64,000 nt of DNA from Haliscomenobacter sp033763495 (GTDB lineage Bacteria > Bacteroidota > Bacteroidia > Chitinophagales > Saprospiraceae), in contig NZ_JANRKL010000233.1 in assembly GCF_033763495.1 (NCBI RefSeq), positions 100,657 to 164,656 on the forward strand. The letters run 5' to 3'. Numbering within the stretch: the stretch's first letter is position 1; the number at the start of each line of letters is the position of its first letter. The translations under genes and the position numbers were made by a program. Of this stretch, positions 45,938 through 54,119 are shown one piece after another. The notes below the pieces were generated by a model. That model saw only the letters and a list, made by a program, of their open reading frames with translations. It was not told the DNA's origin and ran no database searches.

Positions 45938-47635
45938 ATGGAAATCGTCAATTCATCCAAGCGCAAATTTGATGCCATCGTTATTGGTTCCGGAATGTCG
46001 GGTGGAATCGCGGCCAAAGAATTGTGTGAAAAAGGGTTAAAAACCTTAGTCCTTGAACGTGGCCCCAAACTGGACCACATTGCCGATTACCATACCGCCA
46101 ATACCCCATTGTGGGAATTGCCTCACCGCAATCGTCAAACTTGGGAAGATAAAAACAGCACCCACCCTATCCAGTCCAAGTGTTACGCCTTTAATGATGG
46201 CACCCGGCATTTGTTTGTCCGCGACGACGAAAATCCCTACCAACAAGTCAAACCTTTTTCTTGGATCCGTGGCTATCATGTGGGTGGTAAAAGTTTGATG
46301 TGGGCTCGTCAGAGCTACCGCATGGCACCCCTGGAATTTGAAGAAAACGCCATCGATGGCCATGGCAACGATTGGCCCATCCGCTACAATGACCTCGCCC
46401 CCTGGTATTCCTACATCGAACGTTTTGTGGGCATTAATGGCCTAAAAGAAGGCCGGGAGATGTTGCCCGATGGCGAGTTCCTGCCACCCATGGAGTTAAC
46501 GCCCATCGAAAAAAACTTCAAGGCAGCGGTCGAGCAGAAATACACTGGCCGCTACGTTGTCACCGGGCGAAGTGCCAATGTAACGGTCAAACACAATGGC
46601 CGAGGCCCTTGTCAATACCGCAACCTGTGCCATCGGGGTTGCCCTTATTCCGCCTATTTCAGCAGTCAATCCGGCTCCTTGCCTGCGGCGGCAGCAACCG
46701 GAAAGATGACCCTACGCCCAGACAGCATCGTCCACAGCATCATTTACGATGAAAGTAAAGGGAAAGCCACCGGAGTACGGGTCATTGATGCCAATACCAA
46801 GGAGACGGTGGAATATTCTGCCAATATCATCTTTGTGAATGCGGCTACCCTCAATACAACCCTGATCCTGTTGAACTCAACCAGCAATCGTTTCCCCAAT
46901 GGTTTAGGCAACGATTCAGGAGTATTGGGCCATTACCTGATGGACCACAACTACCGCACCGAAATTTCAGGCACCCATGAGGGTTTTTTGGACAAATATT
47001 ACAAAGGGCGACGACCAAATGGGTTTTACGTTCCCCGCTTCCGCAATGTGGGCAGCGACAAACGAAAAGATTACCTGCGCGGTTTTGCCTTCGGAGGAAG
47101 TTGTGAGCGTTCAGGTTGGGAGCAAGGGCTCTGGCGGAAGGGTTTTGGAGCTGATTTTAAAAACTCCATTACCAAACCCGGCCCCTGGAGCATTTTTATG
47201 CAATCGCAAGCAGAAATGTTGCCCGAATTCAACAACCATGTCAAAATCAACCGCAAGATCACCGATCCCTGGGGGATGCCTACTCTGGACATAGATTGTG
47301 CCTACGGTCAAAATGAAGACTACATGGACAAGGACATTGCGGTTGTTGGCCGGGAGATGTTGGAAGCAGGTGGGTTCAAAAACATCAACATCAATTACAA
47401 CAACGGAAAACCTGGGATTGGCATCCACGAGGTCGGCACAGCCCGCATGGGTAAAGACCCCAAAACCAGCATTTTGAATGGCTGGAATCAGGTCCATACT
47501 GTAAAAAATGTGTTTGTTACCGATGGCGCGAGTTTGCCTTCACAAGGTAGCCAAAATCCAAGCATCACCTTTATGGCCTTGACGGCCAGGGCCTGTGATT
47601 ATGCGGTGAAGGAATTGAAGAAGAAGAATCTGTAA
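45938..47635 (+). CDS. GMC-family oxidoreductase, gluconate 2-dehydrogenase-like large subunit
   Basis: 565 residues. The FAD-binding N-terminus is FDAIVIGSGMSGGIAAKELCEKGLKTLVLERG, followed by HVGGKSLMWARQSYR (GMC substrate-domain region), the cysteine-rich CQYRNLCHRGCPYSAYFSSQ typical of this membrane-associated branch, and the C-terminal GIHEVGTARMGKDPKTS ... VFVTDGASLPSQGSQNPSITFMALTARACDYA with the catalytic His. In relatives this flavoprotein works with a small Tat-exported subunit 3 and a cytochrome. A subunit 3-like gene is present but convergent at 47712. No Tat signal on this protein itself. It oxidises a sugar, sugar acid or polyol; the substrate is unknown. Confidence 0.93.
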   Translation: MEIVNSSKRKFDAIVIGSGMSGGIAAKELCEKGLKTLVLERGPKLDHIADYHTANTPLWELPHRNRQTWEDKNSTHPIQSKCYAFNDGTRHLFVRDDENPYQQVKPFSWIRGYHVGGKSLMWARQSYRMAPLEFEENAIDGHGNDWPIRYNDLAPWYSYIERFVGINGLKEGREMLPDGEFLPPMELTPIEKNFKAAVEQKYTGRYVVTGRSANVTVKHNGRGPCQYRNLCHRGCPYSAYFSSQSGSLPAAAATGKMTLRPDSIVHSIIYDESKGKATGVRVIDANTKETVEYSANIIFVNAATLNTTLILLNSTSNRFPNGLGNDSGVLGHYLMDHNYRTEISGTHEGFLDKYYKGRRPNGFYVPRFRNVGSDKRKDYLRGFAFGGSCERSGWEQGLWRKGFGADFKNSITKPGPWSIFMQSQAEMLPEFNNHVKINRKITDPWGMPTLDIDCAYGQNEDYMDKDIAVVGREMLEAGGFKNININYNNGKPGIGIHEVGTARMGKDPKTSILNGWNQVHTVKNVFVTDGASLPSQGSQNPSITFMALTARACDYAVKELKKKNL

Positions 47636-47643
47636 GGTAGGTC

Positions 47644-47704
47644 GAGAAGTTGAGGGGTTGAGAAGTCGCTGCGGTAGCCTCAACTTCTCAACCCTCAACT
47701 TCTC
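47644..47704. repeat. Palindromic repeat between convergent genes
   Basis: The left arm GAGAAGTTGAGGGGTTGAGA (from 47644) and the right arm (47683-47704, ACTTCTCAACCCTCAACTT) pair over about 22 bp with one bulge. The loop contains GCTGCGGTAGCCTCA. It shares GGTAGCCTCAACTTCTCAAC with the elements at 30254-30350 (opposite strand) and, in diverged form, 54838-54945. It may act as a bidirectional 3' end. Confidence 0.85.
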
Positions 47705-47711
47705 AACTTCT

Positions 47712-48260
47712 TCAAAACATGGAAGTCCAGGCCTTCGTATTTTCATCAATGGGCAAATCAGGAATCCAAACACCTGGAACTGGATCATAATTCAAGGCTT
47801 GGGTTGCACCAATCTGGGAGGTAAAATAACCATGCAGCGTTAATTCCTTAAGCAACTGAAAGAATTGGGGCTGGCCATTTTTGGCAGGTGCTGCCTCCAA
47901 TTGGGTCATCATTTGAAAACGCTCATTGTCGTTGAACTGCAAGTAACTTTGGCTCATTTCCCGCTGGCATTTTTCTTCCACTGCGTTTAAATCAGCCCAA
48001 AATTGATCGCGTTGTTGGGGGGAAAAACAAGCCTCCACCGCCAGTGCAATAAAATCGTGCACTCCAGCAGCCTTCGCACCAGGGGTATCCGTAGTTGGAA
48101 TGATGGTATCTGCTAATTCCGCCAGCAATTCCAATTGTGCAGTGGGAACAACAGCTAAAATCGGCTCCGGGTTGGCCAAAGCCTTGGCCAGCATTTCGGG
48201 CAAAATGGTGATGGTCCCAGCCAAAAGAATGGTTTTTTTCAGCGCATTCCTACGGTGCAT
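47712..48260 (-). CDS. Gluconate 2-dehydrogenase subunit 3-family protein
   Basis: 182 residues. The N-terminus MHRRNALKKTILLAGTITILPEM resembles a Tat-type signal (R-R-N-A-L-K-K), followed by AELADTIIPTTDTPGAKAAGVHDFI, the motif typical of subunit 3 proteins, and the C-terminal LLKELTLHGYFTSQIGATQALNYDPVPG. Subunit 3 assists export and assembly of the FAD subunit to the periplasm. The predicted partner is the GMC oxidoreductase at 45938-47635, but the two genes face each other instead of forming the usual operon. It lies downstream of sucC behind a terminator. Confidence 0.9.
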   Translation of the reverse strand: MHRRNALKKTILLAGTITILPEMLAKALANPEPILAVVPTAQLELLAELADTIIPTTDTPGAKAAGVHDFIALAVEACFSPQQRDQFWADLNAVEEKCQREMSQSYLQFNDNERFQMMTQLEAAPAKNGQPQFFQLLKELTLHGYFTSQIGATQALNYDPVPGVWIPDLPIDENTKAWTSMF

Positions 48261-48292
48261 ACGAATTGATTTTGATCAAAAGCAATTTACAA

Positions 48293-48334
48293 AAAAATAC
48301 CCCGAGCAAAAGACATTGCTCAGGGTATTTTTTT
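48293..48334. terminator. Bidirectional terminator downstream of sucC
   Basis: AAAAATACCCCGAGCA and TGCTCAGGGTATTTTTTT form a stem with one bulge. A and T runs lie on both sides. It ends sucC transcription before the subunit 3-like gene. Confidence 0.85.
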
Positions 48335-48354
48335 GATTTATTTCTATTCGATGA

Positions 48355-49548
48355 TTAGTCGTTCAATACTTTTGTCACCAAAGCAGCAGCATCGGCCAAT
48401 TGGATCGCAGAGTATACTTTTAAGCCTGACTCATCGATCATCTTTTTCGCCATATCCGCATTGGTGCCTTGTAAACGCACAATGATGGGAACCTCGATGT
48501 TGCCCATGTTCTTGTAGGCATCAATTACCCCTTGTGCCACGCGGTCGCAGCGTACAATTCCACCAAAAATGTTGATCAGGATCGCTTTTACCGCTGGGTC
48601 TTTCAAAATGATTTTGAAGGCATTTTCTACCCGGGCCGCATCTGCTGTACCACCTACGTCGAGGAAGTTGGCTGGTTCACCACCCGATAGTTTGATGATG
48701 TCCATGGTAGCCATGGCCAGGCCTGCTCCGTTCACCATACAACCTACGTTACCATCCAGTTTTACGTAGTTGAGTTCGAACTCTTGGGCTTCTACGTCAG
48801 TTGGGTCTTCTTCTGCGGTATCGCGCATTGCTTCAAGATCAGGATGGCGATACAGGGCGTTATCGTCGAGAGACACTTTAGCATCTACGGCAAGAATGCG
48901 CTCATCCCCTGTACGCAGACAAGGGTTGATTTCGAACAAAGAAGCGTCGGAAGCAACAAAAGCTGTGTACAACTTGGTGATAAAAGTGGTAAATTCTTTA
49001 AACGCTTTGCCACTCAAACCCAAATTGAAGGCAATTTTACGGGCCTGGAAACCTTGGAAGCCAACGAGTGGATCAACCCACTCTTTTTGTACTTTTTCAG
49101 GCGTATGCTCGGCAACTGCTTCGATGTCCATGCCACCTTCAGTGGAATAGATGATGACGTTGCACTTCTTCTCACGATCCATGAGGATGGATACGTAGTA
49201 TTCTTTATTGGCACTAAAGTCTGGTGCGTAACAATCTTCAGCGATCAATACCTTGCTCACCAGTTTGCCAGGACCTTCCATCCCACCTGGAGTTTGGGGC
49301 GTTTTCAGCATCATGCCCAGGATGTTGCCCGCATGGGTTTTGAGGTCATCCAGGTTTTTAGCCAATTTTACACCTCCGCCTTTACCGCGTCCTCCTGCAT
49401 GGATTTGGGCTTTCACTACCACTACACCGCCACCTAGCTGTTGCCAAGCTGCTTCAGCTTCTTCTACAGTGTTTGCAACAATGCCCTTTTGAACGGCTAC
49501 TCCGTAGCGCGTGAGGATTTCTTTTCCTTGATATTCGTGAAGATTCAT
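48355..49548 (-). CDS. sucC: Succinate-CoA ligase (ADP-forming) beta subunit
   Basis: TCA-cycle enzyme making succinate and ATP from succinyl-CoA. 397 residues. The N-terminal ATP-grasp domain begins MNLHEYQGKEILTRYGV and contains VVVKAQIHAGGRGKGGGVKLAKN and EINPCLRTGDERILAVDAKVSLDDNAL. The C-terminal ligase-CoA domain has NGAGLAMATMDIIKLSGGEPANFLDVGG and NIFGGIVRCDRVAQGVIDA. The alpha subunit sucD is not adjacent in this window. No overlap with neighbours; terminator downstream. Confidence 0.96.
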   Translation of the reverse strand: MNLHEYQGKEILTRYGVAVQKGIVANTVEEAEAAWQQLGGGVVVVKAQIHAGGRGKGGGVKLAKNLDDLKTHAGNILGMMLKTPQTPGGMEGPGKLVSKVLIAEDCYAPDFSANKEYYVSILMDREKKCNVIIYSTEGGMDIEAVAEHTPEKVQKEWVDPLVGFQGFQARKIAFNLGLSGKAFKEFTTFITKLYTAFVASDASLFEINPCLRTGDERILAVDAKVSLDDNALYRHPDLEAMRDTAEEDPTDVEAQEFELNYVKLDGNVGCMVNGAGLAMATMDIIKLSGGEPANFLDVGGTADAARVENAFKIILKDPAVKAILINIFGGIVRCDRVAQGVIDAYKNMGNIEVPIIVRLQGTNADMAKKMIDESGLKVYSAIQLADAAALVTKVLND

Positions 49549-49764
49549 AACAAATCAGATATGTGTTTTTGGAGGATTTGGGTTATGCTTTTAAAAGCGG
49601 CTCAAAGCTACGCATCTAAAGTGGAATGCGGAAAAGGTAGAGAAAAAAAGTTTAGACAATTTACGATTGAGTCCTTTTCAAAAAAATCAGCATTTTTTTC
49701 CAAATTTTATTCAAAAACTTGGATTCTACCGTACTTTTAGCACCTGAATAAACATCAACAACTC

Positions 49765-50913
49765 ATGCAAAAAATTAAAGCTGCGGTAGTAGGGCTCGGT
49801 TTCATTGGCCCAGCCCACGTAGAAGCGCTGCGGCGCGTACCCACGGTAGATGTCATTGGAGCCTTGCATTTTGATTTGGAAAGCAGCCGCCAAAAGACCC
49901 AGGAACTCGGTATTGCCAAAGCTTATGGATCATTTGAAGAAGTGATCGCCGATCCAGAAGTGCAAGTTGTACACATTTGCACCCCTAACGCCATGCATTA
50001 CCATCAGGCCAAAGCGGCATTGCTGGCAGGCAAACACGTCGTATGTGAAAAACCATTGGCTACCACTATCGCTGAAGCCGAAGAGCTGGTGGAACTGGCA
50101 GCCAAAACCGGTTTGGTCAATGCAGTCCACTTCAACATCCGCTACTACCCCATCGTTCGTCAGATGAGGGTGATGCGCGAAAAAGGAGAATTGGGCGATA
50201 TCTATTCCGTGATTGGGACTTACCTGCAAGACTGGTTGTTCAAAGATACCGATTACAACTGGCGCCTCGAACCCGAACAATCGGGCGAAAGCCGGGCCAT
50301 TGCCGATATTGGCTCCCACATCATGGACTTGCTGGAGTACATCACCGGAGTGAAAATTGCAGCGGTTATGGCGGATTTCAATACGGTCCACAAATTTCGT
50401 AAAAAGCCATTGAAGCCCGTCGAAACTTATTCTGGTAAAATATTGACTGCCGAAGACTACAAAGATGTGCCCATTACCACCGAAGACCATGCCAACGTCC
50501 TGGTGCGCTTCGACAATGGCAACCGTGGCGTGATCACCGTAAGTCAGGTATCCGCTGGTCGCAAGAACCGGATTGACCTGGAAATTTCCGGCTCTGTTTC
50601 TACTTTCCACTGGTGCTCCGAATCGCCGAACAACCTCTGGATCGGGAACCGTGATGGCTTCAATGGCCAACTGATGCGCGACCCATCCTTGTTCCACGGC
50701 GAAGCCAGAAGTGTGGTTTCTTTCCCTGGCGGCCACAACGAGGGTTTCCCGGATACCTCCAAACAATTGTTCAAAGAAGTATACCAGGCCGTAGCTGAAG
50801 GCAAACAACCTGCCAATCCTACCTTCCCCACCTTTGCCGATGGTTTGCGCGAGCTACTGATCTGCGAAAGAATTGTGGAAAGCAATAAGAAGCAGGCTTG
50901 GGTAACTGTTTAA
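49765..50913 (+). CDS. Gfo/Idh/MocA-family oxidoreductase
   Basis: 382-residue NAD(P)-dependent dehydrogenase. The Rossmann start is KIKAAVVGLGFIGPAHVEALRR, with the family's EKP motif in VCEKPLATT and the catalytic-region histidine in GESRAIADIGSHIMDLLEYITG. The C-terminal sheet domain contains EDHANVLVRFDNGNRGVITVSQVSAGRKN. It acts on a sugar, inositol or sugar acid. It is followed by a sugar isomerase/epimerase-fold gene after a 97-bp spacer with a palindromic element; the pair resembles the dehydrogenase/isomerase couples of Bacteroidota sugar or inositol pathways. No signal peptide, so cytoplasmic. Confidence 0.93.
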   Translation: MQKIKAAVVGLGFIGPAHVEALRRVPTVDVIGALHFDLESSRQKTQELGIAKAYGSFEEVIADPEVQVVHICTPNAMHYHQAKAALLAGKHVVCEKPLATTIAEAEELVELAAKTGLVNAVHFNIRYYPIVRQMRVMREKGELGDIYSVIGTYLQDWLFKDTDYNWRLEPEQSGESRAIADIGSHIMDLLEYITGVKIAAVMADFNTVHKFRKKPLKPVETYSGKILTAEDYKDVPITTEDHANVLVRFDNGNRGVITVSQVSAGRKNRIDLEISGSVSTFHWCSESPNNLWIGNRDGFNGQLMRDPSLFHGEARSVVSFPGGHNEGFPDTSKQLFKEVYQAVAEGKQPANPTFPTFADGLRELLICERIVESNKKQAWVTV

Positions 50914-50929
50914 AAATTACGAATTTTTC

Positions 50930-50984
50930 GAATGACGAATGACGAATACCGGGAAACCCTGGTTTTATTCGTCATTCGTCATTC
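50930..50984. repeat. Heptad-based perfect inverted repeat
   Basis: GAATGACGAATGACGAATA (50930-50948) and TATTCGTCATTCGTCATTC (50966-50984) are perfect 19-bp arms built from the 7-bp unit GACGAAT, around a 17-nt loop that itself carries GGGAAACCC. A third ATTCGTCATTC follows at 50989-50999. It lies between two genes that read in the same direction. Confidence 0.88.
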
Positions 50985-51010
50985 AATTATTCGTCATTCC
51001 AAATAAATTT

Positions 51011-51931
51011 ATGTTAGATCTCGGTTTTGTCTCCGCCATTCTTGTCGATCACAGCTTTGAAGAAGTGATGGCTTATGCAGCAGCCAATGGTTTCCGCTGT
51101 GTCGAAATCATGTGCTGGCCCAAGGACAACAGTGATTCTCGTCGTTATGCAGGGGTAAGCCACATCGATGTGGATGCCTTGGATGCTACGGCCATCAAGC
51201 ACATCAAAGCCATTCAACAAACAACGGGGGTATACATCTCCGGATTGGGCTACTATCCCAATCCACTGGATGCCAATGAAGAGCAAGGGGCTTATTTCAG
51301 AGCACACCTTCAAAAGGTAATCAAAGCTGCTGCTGCGCTGGATATACCCGTAGTCAACACCTTCATCGGCCGGGATCAATCGCGCAACATTGCAGACAAC
51401 TTGAGCAAATACGCGGAAGTGTGGCCTGAGCTCATTCAAACCGCAGAAGCACACGGGGTGAAAATTGGCATTGAAAACTGCCCCATGTTTTTTACCAACG
51501 ACGAATGGCCAGGCGGCAAAAACCTGGCGATCAGCCCTGCTGTGTGGGACAAAATGTTCGAAATCATTCCCAGTGCAGTCCTCGGGCTCAACTACGATCC
51601 TTCACACCTGGTTTGGCAAATGATGGACCCCATCCAGCCCATTTACGACTACAAGGATCGCCTGCACCACATCCACTTAAAGGACGCCAAAGTTTATCCA
51701 CACAAGTTGAACCGGGTGGGCATTATGGCCAATCCGTTGGAGTACCATTCTCCAAAATTACCCGGATTAGGCGATGTCGACTGGCGCAAGTTTTTTGCGG
51801 CTTTGACGGATGTGCGTTATCGCGGGCCAGTGTGTATTGAGGTGGAAGACAAGGCGTACGAAGGTTCCGATGAGGATGTCAACAGCGCGATTTTGACGGC
51901 ACGGAATTATTTGCGGCAGTTTTTGGCTTAA
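51011..51931 (+). CDS. Sugar phosphate isomerase/epimerase (xylose isomerase-like TIM barrel)
   Basis: 306 residues from the ATG at 51011 (MLDLGFVSAILVDHSFEEVM); an in-frame start at 50939 lies inside the palindromic spacer and is rejected. AP-endonuclease-2-type TIM barrel with metal ligands in KIGIENCPMF (Glu), VLGLNYDPSHLVWQ (Asp, His), LHHIHLKDAKVY (His) and PVCIEVEDKAYEG (Glu). Probably an isomerase or epimerase of the IolE/IolI or tagatose epimerase kind acting with the preceding dehydrogenase. The exact substrate is not deducible. Confidence 0.92.
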   Translation: MLDLGFVSAILVDHSFEEVMAYAAANGFRCVEIMCWPKDNSDSRRYAGVSHIDVDALDATAIKHIKAIQQTTGVYISGLGYYPNPLDANEEQGAYFRAHLQKVIKAAAALDIPVVNTFIGRDQSRNIADNLSKYAEVWPELIQTAEAHGVKIGIENCPMFFTNDEWPGGKNLAISPAVWDKMFEIIPSAVLGLNYDPSHLVWQMMDPIQPIYDYKDRLHHIHLKDAKVYPHKLNRVGIMANPLEYHSPKLPGLGDVDWRKFFAALTDVRYRGPVCIEVEDKAYEGSDEDVNSAILTARNYLRQFLA

Positions 51932-52011
51932 GCTAGTTGCTTGCAAATTTGGTTCTTTTGTAATAAATTAGGCTAGATCAAATTCTTCCCAAATGAGGAA
52001 TTGAGCATACT

Positions 52012-52944
52012 ATGTCCGAAATCAATCCCACTTTTTATCTTTCCAGAGTAGCCTTGGTAGTGCAACCCGGGCAAAATCAACTACGTGCTTTCAGTGCCGA
52101 AAAAGGAGCCTGGGTCAGCCAGGAAGTGGTCATCAACATTGATGAAGACGACCGCTATCTAGTGGATACCAACGTAGCCCTGGTCGTACAACCTGGCCAA
52201 AACTTCCTACGCGCCTTCAGTGGTATTCTGGCTACCTGGGCCAATCTGGAAGTGCCCGTCAACAACCGCGAGGGGGACCACTACGCCGTTCGTGGCAACG
52301 TCGCCCTTGCCGTCCAGCCCAGTCGCAACCGCATCCACGCTTACAGCTCTTTTTCGGGAGTCTGGTCCACCATCAACATAGAGGTGAACAACAATGAGGG
52401 CGACGTAGAATTGATTGAACAAAACCTGGCCTTGGTGATTCAACCGATGCGGGACCGACTCTGTGCATATAGTGCGTTTACGGGTACCTGGGAGGTCGTC
52501 AATGCAGCTATTGACTCCAATCGGGGCGAGACCTATTTGATTGATACCAATATTGCGCTGGTGGTACAACCTGGCCAAAATCATATCCGGGCGTACAGTG
52601 CGGCAACTGGCACTTGGGCCCACCTCAATGTGAGTGTAGATCCCCGCCACGGCGATGCTTACCGAATTGGTGCCAATGTTGCCTTGATTATGCAGCCTTT
52701 TCAGAATAAAATTCGTGCGTTTAGCGCGATTACGGGCTCCTGGAGCACACTTGATGTTGCGGTGAATCCGAGCGAAGGCGATCAGTTTTTTGTGTCCGGC
52801 AATGTAGCCATGGTGATCCAACCTGGGCAGGACAAAATTCACGCTTTTAGTGCGATGAATGGCCAGTGGGCCAGTTTAGCTGTATCGGTGGATGCAAGGG
52901 ATAAGGATGTATATTTGATGGGGAAGGATGCGGTATTGGGTTAA
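52012..52944 (+). CDS. Protein of seven identical-length 42-residue repeats (beta-propeller-like)
   Basis: 310 residues: a 12-residue N-terminus, then exactly seven units of 42 residues (13-306) and a 4-residue tail. The consensus unit is VALVVQPGQNxIRAFSAxTGxW, followed by a strand of V/I and a G-D-x-Y-x-I-x-x-N end. Each unit has four short strands, the right content for one propeller blade, and seven is a common blade number. The N-terminal TFYLSR resembles the unit end (VYLMGKD in unit 7), as if blade 1 and 7 close by strand exchange. No signal peptide, cysteines scarce, cytoplasmic. The family is not recognised. The gene lies after the sugar dehydrogenase/isomerase pair (80-bp gap) and before tRNA-Ser. 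Confidence 0.9.
   Translation: MSEINPTFYLSRVALVVQPGQNQLRAFSAEKGAWVSQEVVINIDEDDRYLVDTNVALVVQPGQNFLRAFSGILATWANLEVPVNNREGDHYAVRGNVALAVQPSRNRIHAYSSFSGVWSTINIEVNNNEGDVELIEQNLALVIQPMRDRLCAYSAFTGTWEVVNAAIDSNRGETYLIDTNIALVVQPGQNHIRAYSAATGTWAHLNVSVDPRHGDAYRIGANVALIMQPFQNKIRAFSAITGSWSTLDVAVNPSEGDQFFVSGNVAMVIQPGQDKIHAFSAMNGQWASLAVSVDARDKDVYLMGKDAVLG
52048..52929. repeat. Seven 126-bp tandem repeats
   Basis: The coding repeat units are all 126 bp with no insertion or deletion. DNA identity is moderate (the words GTxCAACCTGGxCA recur), so the protein length is conserved more strongly than the DNA, pointing to selection on the fold rather than recent duplication. Confidence 0.85.
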
Positions 52945-52996
52945 AAGGAAAATAAAAAAGGCAAGAAACTGATTACCAGTAACTTGCCTGATTTTG

Positions 52997-53081
52997 CGGA
53001 GGAGGAGGGATTCGAACCCCCGGTACCTCTCAGTACGGCAGTTTTCAAGACTGCTGCAATCAACCGCTCTGCCACTCCTCC
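52997..53081 (-). tRNA. tRNA-Ser (anticodon UGA)
   Basis: Reading from 53081 leftward: acceptor GGAGGAG, D-arm with GGCAGAGC, anticodon loop CTTGAAA with TGA at 53047-53045, a long variable arm (type II tRNA), T-loop TTCGAAT, and acceptor 3' strand CTCCTCC with discriminator G at 52997. All stems pair. The CCA end is not encoded. Overlapping short open frames on the plus strand are artefacts of this RNA gene. Confidence 0.95.
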
Positions 53082-53192
53082 GTTGGGCAGATTTGCTACA
53101 CCTTTTTGGCGAAGCGAGTGCAAAGATAAATGCCTTTGTGAAAAAAGGAAATCTTCGCCTAAAAATAATTTCTTTTACCCCCTTTCTTTTGA

Positions 53193-53999
53193 TTATGATT
53201 CCTTCCACTCAAGGGGTTGGGGCTTAATTCCAGCTTTTTTTAGTAAGCGAAGCATTCCATTTTGCCCCCCTAAATGTGCTGCTCCAACTGCACAAAACAC
53301 TGAATTGTTCTCAATAAGTTCCAACAAACGGGCCACCATAAAGATGTTGCGGTCATAAAGCAAAATTTTCCGGGCACCGCCCACATGTTTTTTGGCTGCT
53401 TTAAACAGGGCCTGATAATCTCCACTGGCGTATATTTCTACCATCTTGAACAACTCGCGGCGTTCCTTGCCTATGTGTTTCCCCAAATACAACAAATCTT
53501 TGATCTGGTCCTCCAATGGAATTTTTTGCAGTACGAGTGCTTGTTGTTCTACCGTTTCCAGACCAGTAGTTATTTTGTTCATTCTGATGGCGTAATCCCA
53601 AAGGTAGCGATCAAGAGAATAAGGTTGATCAGCAGGTAAAAGGTTGTCGTGTACAAGATTCACCAAAAGAATCGGTAAAAAACGATCATATAGACCAATG
53701 TCCTGGCCACAGGCCTTACGAATGATATTGCGCAGTTTCGTGTATTTCTTCGGAGGTAAAATGCTGGAAAGTGTGCGATAATCTGACAGAAGGGCGTGTT
53801 GTACAAACTCTGAAGAACCCATTTCATCCAAATTGATTTCAGCAGCGAAGACCCGGACCTTTTCAATAAGGGCACAGTAGTCGCTAATTTGAAAAAAAGC
53901 TTCGTCACATTTGGCATGAATTGTGCCTAACAAATAAGAAGTCTGTCCACCATCTTCCTTTTCCAATTGCCACAATAAAGTCCGCTTTTTTTTCTTCAT
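53193..53999 (-). CDS. TraB/GumN family protein
   Basis: 268 residues with motifs of the TraB/PrgY/GumN (Tiki-like) family: an N-terminal WQLEKEDGGQTSYLLGTIHAKCDEAF with the GTIH motif, FAAEINLDE with the conserved Glu, ITTGLETVEQQ and the C-terminal VFCAVGAAHLGGQNGMLRLLKKAGI with the second conserved His. Some relatives are metalloproteases. Unlike many members it has no signal peptide or lipobox, so it appears cytoplasmic. It is downstream of the lrp-like gene, separated by a hairpin. Confidence 0.88.
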   Translation of the reverse strand: MKKKKRTLLWQLEKEDGGQTSYLLGTIHAKCDEAFFQISDYCALIEKVRVFAAEINLDEMGSSEFVQHALLSDYRTLSSILPPKKYTKLRNIIRKACGQDIGLYDRFLPILLVNLVHDNLLPADQPYSLDRYLWDYAIRMNKITTGLETVEQQALVLQKIPLEDQIKDLLYLGKHIGKERRELFKMVEIYASGDYQALFKAAKKHVGGARKILLYDRNIFMVARLLELIENNSVFCAVGAAHLGGQNGMLRLLKKAGIKPQPLEWKES

Positions 54000-54060
54000 A
54001 ACCTAGTGTGATCTCCTGCCACTTGGGTTAGGCAAAAGATAAGTTCCTCCTAATATGTAA

Positions 54061-54096
54061 AGCCGCTGAACAAACAAAACTATTTGTTCAGCGGCT
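54061..54096. terminator. Perfect 14-bp hairpin between lrp-like and TraB/GumN genes
   Basis: AGCCGCTGAACAAA and TTTGTTCAGCGGCT enclose an 8-nt loop. It lies 24 bp past the stop of the leftward lrp-like gene. There is no T run after it on the minus strand, so termination efficiency is uncertain. Confidence 0.65.
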
Positions 54097-54119
54097 AAGA
54101 TACAAAAGTGAACAGGCTT

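Noticed and set aside
52941..53358. Several overlapping open frames on both strands around 52941-53358
   Set aside because: They overlap tRNA-Ser(UGA) and translate its sequence (for example RRRRDSNPRY), a classic tRNA artefact.
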